Origin: Desmodus rotundus
Lineage: Eukaryota; Chordata; Mammalia; Chiroptera; Phyllostomidae
DNA: 64,000 nt
Assembly: GCF_022682495.2 (NCBI RefSeq)
Contig: NC_071398.1
Span: forward strand, 10,670,934-10,734,933
Reading direction: 5' to 3'
Under the pieces are notes generated by a model. That model had not been told where the DNA came from. It made no database searches and saw only the letters and a list, made by a program, of their open reading frames with translations. The position numbers were made by a program, and so were the translations under genes. Positions 36,045 to 48,482 of the stretch are shown here, in pieces. Each line of letters begins with the position of its first letter. Positions within the stretch are counted from its first letter, which is position 1.

Positions 36045-37145
36045 CCATCTGTCTATCAATGTGTATTAGAGAGGTAAATAGATGCAGAATATTATGCACT
36101 CTGAATAAAATGAAAAAGATATAGAAGATACATTTGGTAAAATATGCAAATCTATAAATAATAGGAAGCACTGTGAACTTTTTTTAATAACTGTGTTTGC
36201 AGAGGCAACCAGAGCACCTGTTCATAATGGCACCGTGCAAGTCAGGATATCTAAATTTCTGTCTCTCTCTCTCTCTGGTTACAGGTAAAAATTAGTTGCT
36301 AGTTGCACAAAACTCACTTTTAAAATATCTGCCAGATTAAAGGAAGGTTAATAAGCTCCTCCTGCACTTAGTAAATCTGTCAGGCAAATTTGCAATACAG
36401 ACACCAGAGATGCTGATAAAGGCACAAAATGTCAAGCAAGTGAGGGAACACAGGCCAATCCTGGAACCCTCAATGTCATTAGCAAAACAATTGCAAATAA
36501 TAATGAAAAAGAAAAAAAAAACTGCTGGAGGTTTTTTTTCCCCCCTGAACCTATGGAGATGGTAAAAAGCTCTATATGCTACCAAAAATACCTTAATGTC
36601 TAGAAAAAAAAGAACAGGTCAAAAACAAAAGTAAGAAGTGATTTTTCCTCAACGTATTATTTAAAAAAGAAAAAGATGAGAAAATTGCACTGCAGGCAAA
36701 AGGCTGAGTCCCGTGGTTGCCCTCTGCAGTTCTGCTTGTGCGTATAATGCACTTGGCTGTGCCGGCCTCCTTGCTGACATGGCTTGGCACGACTGGGGTT
36801 CCTCTTTGAACGAAGTAAGAAGTAACCTGATTTTTCTCCATCTGTTGGCATATTCCCCTTAAAACATTAATCATCTTGATGTAGATTTTGTCCATCAAGG
36901 TACTAGAATCAATCAGTGGAGAATGAACCTCTTTAGTTGACTCGTTCTGTGCTCCACTGAGTAATACAGAAAATTGTATGATGACGGGCCAAGCTCCGAG
37001 GATTCTTTCTGTGTCTTTCTCAGTACGATCAAATGGATAGTGAAATCCTACTTGCAAACGCAAACCTCACTCCATTAATAATCCATGCCTGCCACAGCAG
37101 AGTGTTATCACTATCATTATTATCTTTAAAATATTGCTGTTTATT
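36045..37145. other. Intronic sequence; unassigned antisense open frame of 156 codons
   Basis: The minus-strand frame 36593-37063 is long for AT-rich intron but matches no family I know, has no repeat ends and no splice context. Treated as unassigned. Confidence 0.35.
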
Positions 37146-37157
37146 AAACACTTTCAG

Positions 37158-37403
37158 CCCTGACTGGTGTGGCTCAGTTGGTTGGAGCATCATCCAATAT
37201 CTGAAAGGTTGCAGGTTTGATACCTGGTCCAGGCACTGACGATCCCCAGTCCGGGTGTGTACCATCCCCAGTCTGGTCTTTCCCTGGTTCTGGCGCATCC
37301 AAAGGACAGCCAACTGATGCTTCTCTCTCGCATCAATGTTTCTCACTCTCCCTTCCTCTCTCTCTAAAAGCAATGAAAAATTGTCCTTGGGTGAGAGGGA
37401 AGA
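37158..37403 (+). mobile_element. VES-type bat SINE, sense, with 12-bp target duplication
   Basis: Starts CCCTGACTGGTGTGGCTCAG (A-box region of the tRNA-derived head), with a B-box-like GGTTTGATACCTGGTCC. Then CATCAATGTTTCTCACTCTCCC, CTCTCTCT and an A-rich tail. A perfect 12-bp duplication AAACACTTTCAG lies at 37146-37157 and 37404-37415. Confidence 0.96.
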
Positions 37404-37419
37404 AAACACTTTCAGCTGC

Positions 37420-38255
37420 CATGCTGTCATATTTATACAACCCTACGGATGAAGTAACACGACTATCCTCTCCTATAAACATTTAACATATGATCGTTGT
37501 AATTTTTAAAGGCACTGTCCCAACTTCCATTTAATCAACAAATATTGACCTTCTCCTTCCTGGGTGCCAGACCCTGTTCTAGGACAAGAGACACCAAACA
37601 GCAAACCCCACCAAACAAAGCACATTCAGTTACAGTCACACCTCCAGAGGGTTGGGCATGTGGATGGACTCTCAGGTAGAGATGAAACTGATGGACAAAA
37701 TACAACCAGGTGAAGTGAAAGAGAGAAAGGTTGGAAGGTTATATGGAGCCCTTGCAGGTAAGTGTTATTTCACCCCCAACTTCTTCTCCCTCCCACATAC
37801 AAATGATATATATACAGCCCTGCAGAATCAAGTTACAGGTGTGTTCACCCCTTTCTCTATTTTTTCTTCATCTCAACCATCACTTCCCTCCTTTTCTACT
37901 TAAAATCTGAGCATTCCTCCTCAATATGGAAATGACATGAGACCGACTTCCTTTTTCTTGGTGATTGCCAGAAAACTGTCTTTATTCTCGGCAGATGCCT
38001 GCTGGCAAGGAGGGAAGGTCAGAGCAAAGACTTCCAAAGGTCAAAGGCCAAGCACATGCTACATATACTCCTATGAACTGATATTTTGAGGAGGGCATAG
38101 TCTATGTGAGGGAAACATATCATTTTCTTTCTGATCCCCTTTCATGAAGGGAACAAATGGGTTTATGGAATCCCAGCTATTCAAGCTGGAACCCACAACA
38201 GGGACTGGGGGCAGAACAGTAAATTCGCTTCATTTGAAATAGCTACAATGAAAGC
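37420..38255. other. Intronic sequence with an L2/MIR-like tail
   Basis: 37525-37620 (TTAATCAACAAATATTGACC...GGGTGCCAGACCCTGTTCTAGG) resembles an antisense L2/MIR end. The remainder is unrecognised. Confidence 0.45.
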
Positions 38256-38260
38256 TTAGG

Positions 38261-38352
38261 CAGTGTTTCTTGAATTCTTGTGAACAGCAGAATGTGTGGT
38301 AAAGTTTGATTCAATGGGTCTGGGTTTGAGCCCAGAAATGTTTATTAGGAAG
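38261..38352 (+). repeat. MER5-like hAT fossil
   Basis: CAGTGTTTCTTGAATTCTTGTGAACAGCAGAATG...GAGCCCAGAAATGTTTATTAGG follows the MER5 order from its CAGTG terminus. Confidence 0.5.
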
Positions 38353-38639
38353 AAAAAAATAAAAAACAAAAAACTCCAGAGTTTTGAGCAGGCCCAATAT
38401 GATAAGAAATATAGTGAGAAAATCCTTCCTTCATTTAAGAATCTTTCTTTGTCTACACCGGGGATCTTGTGAGGATTTGGATGAGAGCATTGACGCTTGC
38501 TGTATTTTTATACGTTCTCTGTGACGCTTCGATTCTACAAAGAAAGGACTTGTCCTAGCATCCCCTCTAGAAGTAGAAATTTAGATTTCAACCGGTGAGG
38601 AGGTATTATGGTTTGGCAAAGCCTGGTTATCACTAATAG

Positions 38640-38765
38640 AATATAAATTCCACTTGGGTAAGAATTTTAGCTCTTTTTTGGTTCACTGTTGTATTCAGCA
38701 CATAGAACAGTACCCGGCAGTCCCTAGGTAGGACCCCCTAAAGTCAAAATAATAGCTATCTGTTG
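38640..38765 (+). repeat. L2 3' end fossil
   Basis: TTCACTGTTGTATTCAGCACATAGAACAGTACCCGGCAGTCCC follows the L2 3' terminal order (ttcactgctgtatccccagcacctagaacagtgcctggcac). Confidence 0.7.
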
Positions 38766-38769
38766 GGGT

Positions 38770-39925
38770 TATTCAGAGGACTGAAAGAAGTCATACATGA
38801 AAACACAAATCAAACTGCAGCATTTAGAAAGAATTTAATACAAGAGTCTGTTTTTGTCCCATGTTGCATCTCGCTCCAGACTTTCTGGTTCCGTCCTTAC
38901 TGACTCAGCGTCTGAGGTCCTGTCACCTGCCTTGTGCGAAATCCTACAAACACCGTTTTCTCCTTAGCCATTATTCCAAGGAACTAACACCATGTCTAAG
39001 AAACATTTTTTTTTTCAAGAAACTCTGTATTTTACCAGGCAAAGGGAGAGAATAAGACTTGCTTATACACTGAGGCACATTCTGGCTCATTTTAAGGAAG
39101 TCCTTTCTAACACAGATGCTCAAGAGAAAAACGAATCAGTCTTCCTAGGTAATGGGTTCCTGACCTACACGTATGCCATCGTACAACAAGGCTGTAGAAG
39201 GACAACCGGAGTACCAGACGGCAGACATGGGGCAGGTTTTAATATATGCTGTAATCACTCAATTAAAACAAGCATTGCTTTTCATCCTCACTTCTGCTTG
39301 ACTACCAAATTTAGGTGGGCTAAGTTGTAGCTGGAGTCGACTCAGGGAAACTAAATTAGCGATTGCTATAATAATGTTCCTCCTCATCTGGTTCCCACAT
39401 TGAAATCACAGGTCACGCATTCACGGCCCCACAAATTACTGTTTTTCCTGTAATCATTTGACTCCGATTTATTATATATCTCTTCATGATTTCTCTCCAC
39501 TAAAGCCTGAAGCTTTGGTGATGACGTGGCTCCCAGAATTCTCTACTGAGAAGTTCCCCCACCCAAAATAACCCACCTCTGCTAATGAGTTTCCCTGTGT
39601 CGTTTCTCACCCCAATATCCATATTTATTTCTAATTAAATGCACGAGAGCAATTCAGAATTTTGTAATCTCAAATATTGCCTGTGAAGGTGATTTTTCAC
39701 AACTATGTGAGAATAAAAAGATTATATAACTTTTAATGTCTTGCACATCAACCTTCATTATAATTTCTTCTCAGAGAATTGTTGGAATTTGCTCAACACT
39801 GAAAAGAATTAATTACCTAATGTATTAAAGCAATTAAACAAATCATTTCATCATATGAATAACAATGAATATAGTTCCAGGCTAATAGGGAAAACAAAGG
39901 CAAAAGAAGAGAAGGAAAAAAGGAA
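38770..39925. other. Intronic sequence, nothing recognised
   Basis: The 112-codon frame at 38992-39330 shows no domain and no splice or repeat context. Confidence 0.4.
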
Positions 39926-39929
39926 GCTA

Positions 39930-40115
39930 CTAATGATACATGCAAGTGATTACTATTCAGCTAGTCTTAGTATCCATTATACAGATGGCAAAACAAATGT
40001 ATAGAGAAACTATTTCACTTCCCTGGAGTTAAAAAATACTGGTGCAACATAGGCTTGAAATTCACATGGGACTCATTCCAAAGAGCATCCAAACAGCTTG
40101 CAGTGGTAGAATATG
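39930..40115 (-). repeat. MIR SINE fossil, antisense
   Basis: TATCCATTATACAGATGGCAAAACAAATGTATAGAGAAAC...GGCTTGAAATTCACATGGGACTC follows reverse MIR. Confidence 0.6.
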
Positions 40116-40119
40116 TGCC

Positions 40120-42243
40120 CTAAATTTTAACTTGATACAGAAAGCACAGATGTGGAATTACAAAGCCATATACAAACAAACAGAGAGAGTTTTCCTCCAG
40201 AAGCACATCTTGGGTCAGATCATTTGCCAGAAATACCTTTCACCTTCCCTCCATTAGAAAACAAAAACAAAAAGTAAAACAAACAAACAAAACATGCAGT
40301 ACGAGAGATAAAAAACATCGGCATACAGGAGACACATACTCCTGCCTCTAAGATCAAAGACTGTCGGACCACGTGTTGAACCATCTTGATACACTGAAAG
40401 GTCCACATGGGCAGAGTGCATTACCATAGAGAACAAGAAGAGTGAAACATTGTTTAGACAGCAGCTGCCTAAAAACAGCATAGTGACGAGAACTCGGCGC
40501 TAGAATGCAGGGTCAGGCTGAGACTAATAATATAGGTTTTTGTTGTTGTTTTTTTTACTGTTTGCATGTAACAGGAAATACATGCCCTTTGTCTGTGCTT
40601 CAAGCTACACTTTATGAAAACAGAAAGGTCATGATATTACACTGAGTTGTGGTGACTTTTCCAGTTCAAATATTTGAAGATGTCTATGAAAACTAAACAT
40701 GTGATTATCCCAGTTAATTATTCACTGTGATTAGACATTAGCCAATGTTCTTTAAGCCGAATGATAAATCTTAACAGTCTAGTCCTGGGTTATGTATTCT
40801 CTCTTCTTTCGTTATTCCATAAATCATTCCATCATTCAGTAAACATTTTTTGAATTAAAAAAAATATTTATTCAATGTTATTGAATATTTATCACCGAAT
40901 ACTCTTGTAGCTGTTGGGGAGATATCATTTTACAACATAAGACATTCTTCCCCATGGGAAGAAAACATGAACGATATACATAACAGTAAGTAAATTATAA
41001 TATATGCCAGAAAGGATTAAAAGCTAATAAAAACAAAGCAGAGGAAAGAAGATCCGCTACTGGTGGGGGTAAGGGTAGAGCTTATTTGAGCAAAGACTCG
41101 AAGATAAAGTTCATCATGAGTATAGCAAGAGGCAATATATTCCAGGCACAGGAAACAGTCATTGCAGAGACTCCAAAGGGAGAACATGCCTAACATTTGG
41201 AACAGTCAATCACAGATTTCTGGATGGTTAGCAGAGAAAATTATTTTCTTAGGGGTAGTAATAGGCTTGCACATAATAGTGACAGACTGCAAAGAGAATT
41301 AAGTGACATCTTTCTCTTGATTACCAAATTGAGATAATGTAAGACAAAACTACTCTAGGTTTTAACAAAGAATTAGGCTTGGGTTATTAACTTTAAAGTA
41401 TACAACCAACTGCTGTTCCCAGAGGATATTTTATTTCCTTAGGAAACCTCTCTGCTGATACATGCCCACCTCAGAATTTTTGCAAGAATTCTGTGCCCTT
41501 TTCTTTTCCCATGTATCGATGGGCTGATATATTTTATCCCTTTCAGAACAGTATTGAGCATATTCTAAACAGGCAGTTAAAGATCCTGTAATATATACAA
41601 AAAGTATCCATTAAGATGATTTACTCATTCAGTGAACTTACGCCTATCATTTATAATGAGGTACTTTGTATGCTATGAGATACGAGGATTATAGAAAAGT
41701 GTAAGGTGTACTCCCTGCCCTTGGTGACATTTGCCTGGGAGAGAACAGAAGGCACATAAACAAATAACTATAATTATAAATTAGATCATCAATGCCTTCT
41801 CTGAATTCTCATCTAGGAGCAGCAACATGTATTGCTTGCAAACAAAGGTAACATTTGATTGAACCCTTCAGGAAAAGTAGTGTTTGGAAATGCCCAGACA
41901 TGACAGGGTAATCAAGTAGGAAGAAATAATGTCATGAGTTAAGGTCCAGAGGGACATGTGATAAGCAACGAAGGTTTTGATAAAATAGAGTAGATATAAG
42001 ACATCCATATCTATATAGTTTGGAGATGGAAAAATTTTTATAGCATTTTATTTTAAAAATTTTCCTCAAGTTTAAAATCATAGCCACACATTATTGGTAA
42101 TTGATATCTCTAAGAGAAGTTAAGTATTCTAAAGAAGTAATTTATCATTTAAACTGTTTCATTCATAAAGATACCTTCAGAGTATATGTTCATGCACACT
42201 ATAAAATGATGAGTAAGATATTAGAAGTTTATATTACATAACA
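40120..42243. other. Intronic sequence with L2/MIR-like tails
   Basis: 40810-40960 and 41610-41780 resemble antisense L2/MIR ends (second: TGTAAGGTGTACTCCCTGCCCTTGGTGACATTTGCC). The rest is unrecognised. Confidence 0.4.
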
Positions 42244-42245
42244 TA

Positions 42246-42928
42246 TGAGGTCTGTCTGGAAAATGGTGAGCCATTGTTAATATAATGAAAATGGTTTGCA
42301 CAACATTGATGTAAGCTGGCAGCCAAGGAGAGTGGACTGGAATGCACATGCGTGAACAATGATGACTTCACTGTACTAGTCAGTGGGGGCGGTAGATGCC
42401 ATTGAGTGAGCATGTGTACTGTGTGGCCGTCACATTAAAAATGACTGAGCAAGTAGAGCAATGAATCTGCATCAAATTTTGTATGAAGTTTGAACATCCC
42501 TCCACAGAAACTATTCAGATGATTCAGAAGGCCACAACTATGGGCAACTGGTGATTGGCAGCTTCATCACAACAACACACCTGCTCATGCATCACATCTC
42601 GTCCAGAGATTTTTTGGCAAAACATCAAATCACCCAGGTGACTCAACCCTGCTACAGCCCAGATTTGGTGCCCTGTGACTTCTGGCCTTTCCCCAAACCA
42701 AAATCGCCTTTGAAAGGGAAGAGATTTCAGATGTTGATGAGATTCAGGAAAATATGATGGGGCAGCTGATAGCATTTGGGAGAACAGTGTGAGGTCCCAA
42801 GGTGCCTACTTTGAAGGGGACTGAGGCATCATTGTCCTGTGTACAATGTTTCTTGTATCTTGTATCTTCTTCAATACATGTCTCTATTTTTCATACCACA
42901 TGGATGGATACCTCCTGTACAGACCTCA
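42246..42928 (+). pseudogene. Internally deleted mariner transposon with transposase remnants
   Basis: The ends are inverted repeats: TGAGGTCTGT at the left and ACAGACCTCA at the right. TA (42244-42245) precedes the left end and TG, perhaps mutated TA, follows the right. A transposase start region is visible near 42443 (MTEQVEQ, then a stop where Arg is expected, then ICIKF.MKFEHPSTET). It is fused to the C-terminal catalytic part (WQLHHNNTPAH..., QPCYSPDLVPCDFWPF, KGKRFQ). At 683 bp against about 1.3 kb for full mariners, roughly half of the interior is missing. One catalytic Asp of the HDNAPAH motif is Asn here. Not functional. Confidence 0.88.
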
Positions 42929-42929
42929 T

Positions 42930-44738
42930 GTATCTAGTTTGAATCTTTAAATTATGATCAGTAAACAAATAATACTCTTTATGACTCAAGTCCAGCTATG
43001 AAGTCAAAAGTGAGCGAAAGGATGAGCACGTAAACTGTCAGGAAGAGTTTGCAAAGCACTTCCTTCTGTGAGTTGGGATAGGAGATGCAATAAGGATAAA
43101 CAATGATGGAAACAATAATCGCGCTGGTCTCAAGTCTCGATCATTTGCAAGGCGTCATATTAGACATTATTTTACACTGCCTCTTACTCTGTTCATATTT
43201 ATTTACTGAAAATTAAATCAGTATGACTATATTCAAGATGAAGAAACTATAAACACTACTTTTAAGAAATAAAGGCAGTAGTCCCAGCATTTCTGGGCCT
43301 CGGTGTACAGTCTCAAACTGAGTTCTGTCTAAATATACAAACCCTCCTCTTTCCTAGTAAAAAAAGTTCTGGTTTCTCAAAGATAGATTCCTTTCTAATT
43401 GCCTTCACATCTTACCCCAAACTTGGCCCTGTGTTTTTAGCTAAAAATTATTCAATAAATGCTTCTTAAATTACTAGCTGAATGAAAATGTAATTAATAG
43501 ATGGGTAAATGGTTGGATGGATAGATGGGTAGATGGATGGACTGCAGAGTCAAAGGAAGAATACTACCAAATCAGTATACTTTACTTAGTGTAAAATCTA
43601 ATAATTCAGAAGCTAAAGGTAGCATAAGAAACAGAAGGCAAACAACCACCCTCAACAGAAGTCAAGTTTCACAGTGGACTCAGTTAATACGAATTAGGAC
43701 GTGGGATCCACATGGCTTAGGCCCAGTGGAGAACATGAAGCATGAGCGATGCTGTCTCTTGGTCAGTGAATGAGTTCTGGTCTTAAGAAATATGCAATTG
43801 TCATGAAAAATTACAATTAATATTTTGAAAATAATCAGAAAACAATTGATTGATCATGTGACTGTTACTATTTTCTGTGTGTTTATATTATATGTGTGTG
43901 TATGTGTTCATGGCAGTGGCATAGTTTCATACCATTTCTTCTAATTAAACAATTCAAAATAATAGTGATAATGGCATATATTTACATAAATTTTCACATT
44001 AAAGTAAAATGTACATAAGTTGTAGTCTAGTCACACAGGGTAATATCACAGGAATACGTATATAAAGATTTTGCATAGCAAGGGAATGTGGCCATATAAG
44101 ATGCATATATAGTTAGTAAAAGTTACAGAAAAAATACTGAAGAGAACTACGTTAAATGTTTAATGGGGGTTGTCTATAGGTTGTGAACAAAATTATGTGG
44201 GTGCTTTTGTTATTTAATTATTTTCTCTTCCACTTGTTTTACATTACCTGTATTACCCATGCATTGTATTTTTAATCAAGGAAATATAACTGAATTTTAT
44301 TTTATTTTTATGAAGAGTGTTCTTACCCAAGTTGTTATTTCCAGTCTCTTAAACCACTGACATTTCGCATATTTTTGTGTCTATAAAATATATTACCTAA
44401 AGCTTTTCTTGTCCATTTTCTATCCCAGTTGCCTCTTTTCTCCCTTCCCAATAACCAGCAAGATTTCTCTGTTGTCAAATATACGATAAGTCTGCCATCC
44501 TCTACTTGCAAACTGACTTTTCACAACTATTGAAAACACTTTCAAAGAAACTCAGAGAAATCACAAAGTATCATTATGAGAGCAGAATTTCTTTTTGTAG
44601 ATTTTAGAAGCAACATGCGCAGACATACACAACGCTGTAATGTATAATTATTCAATGCTGAAGTATTGCAATGTCATATTCCATATATAACATCAAGACC
44701 AAAACTCTCATCCTGATAATGTCATATTTAACATAATA
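42930..44738. other. Intronic sequence, nothing firm
   Basis: AT-rich. 43435-43540 has an L2/MIR-like tail and an impure GATG run (43511-43545). No exon seen. Confidence 0.4.
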
Positions 44739-44746
44739 TCCTATGC

Positions 44747-45037
44747 CGGCAATTTTCGACCTTTTTCATGTCACGGCACACATAAACTAATTACTGAAAT
44801 TCTGCGGCACACCAATAAACACATTTTTTGTTGATCTGACAAAAAAAAAAGTAGGGATAATTTTAATTCATTCACACCAGATGGCTACTGTTGCGTTTGC
44901 TGTTGCATTTTTTTTAGTTTGACAACCTGAGGGAAAAGAGGTCGGTGCCCCTGACTAAACAGTCAGGTATTGCATGTTTTAAAACTCCTTGCAGCACATG
45001 AGTGTGCCTCTTGATGCACGTGGGTTGGAAATCACTG
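44747..45037 (+). mobile_element. Non-autonomous hAT element, copy A
   Basis: Left end CGGCAATTTTCGACC and right end GGTTGGAAATCACTG are eroded inverted repeats of the CAGTGATTTTCAACC type. Putative 8-bp target duplications TCCTATGC (44739-44746) and TTCTAGGC (45038-45045) agree at 6 of 8. The interior is collinear with the element at 58178-58453 in the opposite orientation (shared GGCACAC.TAAACTAATTAC and GGTATTGCATGTTTTAAAA.). Confidence 0.88.
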
Positions 45038-45184
45038 TTCTAGGCCATTCGATTAATGGGAAGTATATTTTGCCGGAACCTCTAGTTTGTCTTCATTTTT
45101 CTTCATCCACACAATTTCTCAAAATGTGTGAGAAGAGCATATACAATGAAATCTGACAAAAGTCCCAGTGGATGAGAATCTCTG

Positions 45185-45853
45185 AATCCTCGCTCACTGG
45201 TGGTAGGGATGTAAACTGGTTCAGCCACTATGAAAAACCATATCTAGATTTTTTTTTTTAATTGACAATAGAGTTACCATATAACCCAGCACCTCCTCTT
45301 TTGAGTCCGAACCTGAAAAATTTGAAAACATTTATTTGCAAAGATAGATGCACCCCTATATTCACTGCAGCTTTGGTTGTGGGGGCCAAGAGAAGGAGGA
45401 GGCTGAGGCGCCCCTTGAGAGATGGTTGGATAAAGAAGGTGTGGTGCATGTCCCCAATGAAGTGCCGCTCAGCCACGGCAAAGACAAAAACACCGCCATT
45501 TGCTACGACATGGGTGGACCGGGAGAATGCCATGCTAAGTGAAACAAAGCAGAGAGAAAAAGTCAAGAGCCATGTAATTTTACCCGTATGTGGAATATTA
45601 AAATGCAAATGAAAAACAAGACGACAAACACACGAGAACTCACAGACACAGTCAATGGTATGGTGGTTACCAGAGGGAACGGGAGTGGGGGTGGTAGTCA
45701 AGGGTGACCAGGGTCAACTGTATGGTGATGGAAAGAGATCTGACTTTGGGTGGTAAATACATGATGCAATACGCAGATGATGTCATAGAACTGTACATTT
45801 GAAACCCGTGTAATTTTATTAACCAATGTCACCTCAATAAATTTAATTAAAAA
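45185..45853 (+). mobile_element. 5'-truncated LINE-1 with target duplication
   Basis: Sense L1: end of ORF2 (CTCACTGGTGGTAGGGATGTAAACTGG..., degraded), then 3' UTR (TATGGTGATGGAAAGAGATCTGACTTTGGGTGG...CTGTACATTTGAAACCCGTGTAATTTTATTAACCAATGTC) and an A-tail. A perfect 10-bp duplication AGAATCTCTG lies at 45175-45184 and 45854-45863. The antisense 147-codon frame here is an artefact. Confidence 0.92.
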
Positions 45854-45863
45854 AGAATCTCTG

Positions 45864-46530
45864 GGCTCAGGAAATGGGATGCGCAGCCTCCTGAAAGTCT
45901 GACAAACACAGCTCATGCTTGAGGGCTGCACACATTTGTCTCGTGCTGGAAATATTTTCATCCAACCGTGTTTCACCTAATTGGGCCCTTGCAGACACAG
46001 GCACTTTCCTACTTCAGTCTCTCTCATTGGATAACCAGACTTCCAAATTAGAATGTCACTGCAAGAAGGAAACATAGACCCTGCATTAACGTCTTCATTG
46101 TGTTGTTACTGTTTTCATTTCTGGTACGTCATCCCTACTGACTGTCCCAGATCCCTCTGCGTTCAGTAGGACAGATGGTAATTGTCTTTGCTTACAGAAA
46201 AATAACAAAAGGTTTAGTGGATATACAAAAAATAATACCAAGATCACATTTCTGGTTAAACTGTAAAGAACAGCTTTAAAACAAGGACTTATTTTATCCA
46301 AAGATAAAGCACAAAGAACACATTTAAAGGAGTGTGTGAAGGAACATGGAAACTCCATGGATACTCTCAGCTTTTAGCATGCTAAAGTTTAAGGGCTTAT
46401 AAGAAATTTTAGAAGTACTTTGCAACATTTAATATTTATTAATATTTGTTTTTAGTAGATCATTACTATTATTACTTAGGATTTTAAGAGTAGTCTGAGA
46501 CTATCTTAAGTATATTTTGTGACAATGATT
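45864..46530. other. Intronic sequence, nothing recognised
   Basis: No exon or repeat identified; the small antisense frames show no domain. Confidence 0.4.
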
Positions 46531-46539
46531 TTGTATGAT

Positions 46540-47012
46540 CCAAATGAATGTGGTCATTTCCAAAAACATGACCTCCACATTCTTGAACATGCCTGCCCTT
46601 CCAAGGTGGGCTACATGTTCCCTCCCTGTGAATGTACTCTTTGATTGATCAACAGTGTTGGAAAAAAGGGATGCAATGTCAATTTCTTGACTTAAAACTT
46701 AATAAGCTAGCAGCTCTCGCTTCTTTTCTCCCTTGGAATACTTGCTGTTGGAACACAGACTGCAGGCAATGAAGACACCCAAGCTGCCGGTTGGAAAGGC
46801 ATTTGTCAGCTGACACCAATTTGCCAGTCAGCCATGTAAGGAAGCTGCACCAGGATCATGTAGTCAGTGATGGTCCAGCTCTCCTCGCTGGTGCCACATT
46901 CTGCAGAGACAAGCTGACCCTGACGAGCCCTGCCCAAGTTTCAGATTTGGGAGCAAAATAAATGTTTGTGGTTTTTTACATCATTAACTAAGGTGCTACT
47001 AAAATGAAAACT
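46540..47012 (+). mobile_element. MLT1-type (MaLR) LTR, probable 5' LTR
   Basis: The 3' part matches the MLT1 pattern: CAGAGACAAGCTGACCCTGACGAGCC..CCAAGTTTCAGATTTGGGAGCAAAATAAATGTTTGTGG. AATAAA acts as the LTR polyadenylation signal. Same orientation as the LTR at 48775-49187; the left boundary is uncertain. Confidence 0.65.
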
Positions 47013-47125
47013 TAAAACACGTGGCATTGGCTTTGGGACCAGGTGACAGACAGGGGCTCAATAGATTGAGAAGACTCTTGGTAAAAGCCTAAGGGACTCC
47101 AGAGAGAGTGTCGAAAGACTGAACT

Positions 47126-47330
47126 CGCGGGGGTGTCCAATCGGTGGCCTGTGGGCCACAGGCAGCCAGGATGGCTGTGTATGCAGCCCAACCCAAGATT
47201 GTAAATTTACTTGAAACATTATGAGGTTTTTTTTATGATTATGTGTCACAATGTATCTAACGTGTGGCCCAAGACAACTCTGCTTCTTCCAGTGTGGCAC
47301 AGAGATGTCAAAGGGTTAGACACACCACTG
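47126..47330 (+). mobile_element. Non-autonomous hAT-like element (second family)
   Basis: Begins near GGGGGTGTCCAATCGGTGGCCTGTGGGCCACAGGCAGCC. Ends AACTCTGCTTCTTCCAGTGTGGCACAGAGATGTCAAAGGGTTAGACACACC. The order 'GGTGTCCAA...GGGCCACAGGCAGCC...GTGTGGCCCAAGACAA...' is a dispersed mammalian pattern. The ends are imperfect inverted repeats; a target duplication is not convincing (4 of 8). Confidence 0.65.
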
Positions 47331-48482
47331 AGGAAGCTGTTGGTGAGGTCTTAAAGTAAAGGAAAAAGAAAGTATTGTTAAAAACCCGAGGAAAGGAGAT
47401 CCCTGAATTAGTGGCTAGATTTTTGACCATGTCACCTGCAGGTCATGTAGAAAAAAAATTAAATGTATCTAACAGATTTGATTATTGAATTGAATTCCAG
47501 GCAGAGGCAACATTTTTGAAATACTACACGGTTTCTTCTTACTTAAATAAAATGTGAATGGAAAGACATTAGGTAAAGAAGAAACTTGTTCACAAAGGCC
47601 AGTTGGGTTTGAAAATAAAACTCTCATTTGCAGCTTCTCCAGAGAAAAACAACGTTCACAATAAGAGATGTTTCAGTCCACAGGTCAAACACAGAATAGG
47701 ACAATATGGTCCTTTGTCATGAACATCTCGGAAAGATCCCAGATTCTTCATGGGGACTTGAAAGAAATAGAAGTCTCTGAGGGTTTCAAGGTCAGAACAT
47801 GTCTCACAGAGGCTGTCTGTTAAAAATCTTAAGAGCATAGCAATTCCAATAGGTTTCCAAGGTCAAAAAGGGCTCATCATAAAGAGATTTGTGAGTGTAT
47901 GTTTGGTCTAATGAAGTGGATTATAAGTTGATGGGTAGGAAACCTACAAAGTCTTTAAAGGAAACGTATTGGGCTTGACTAAAAGAGACAGTAAATCATG
48001 AAAAGAGGTCCCTAGACCCTCAATCAGTTAAAGGCAGAAAGAAAATTGAGGAGATATCGCAGCTACAAGCACAACATTTGTTTATGAAAAAGAAGAAACT
48101 GATTCAGGATGCCAAAGTAAGCTGTCTAGTTCAGGGTAAAGCCAAGAATCTAGGAAAATTTGTCCTCGAGACAAGTACTCGATAGAAGGAACAGTGAACT
48201 GCACCCAAATGAACTCAAGAATTGCCATTTCCCAGTAACTTCCACGTGATTTCCAGCTTCTCCCTGTTGGAACCACAGTGTCAGGGGAAGTTACCCTTAC
48301 CTTGCCTCACAATTACATTCTGAGCATATGGAACGCAGGCAGCTTGTCTAGTGTTCCCACAGGTCTTCCCATGGAGCAGAACTAGACCCCAGAGGCTTGC
48401 TTCACAGAAGCACATCTGTATCTAATTGAAATGATGGGCTCCTGGGCCTCAAGTCTAAGGTTAATGTTACAATGAGTGGAAA

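Noticed and set aside
37158..37240. tRNA-like A and B boxes
   Set aside because: They are part of a VES SINE head with tail and target duplication, not a functional tRNA gene; the same applies to the SINE at 55121.
45258..45701. 147-codon antisense and 116-codon sense frames
   Set aside because: Both lie within the truncated L1 at 45185-45853; neither gives an intact L1 protein.
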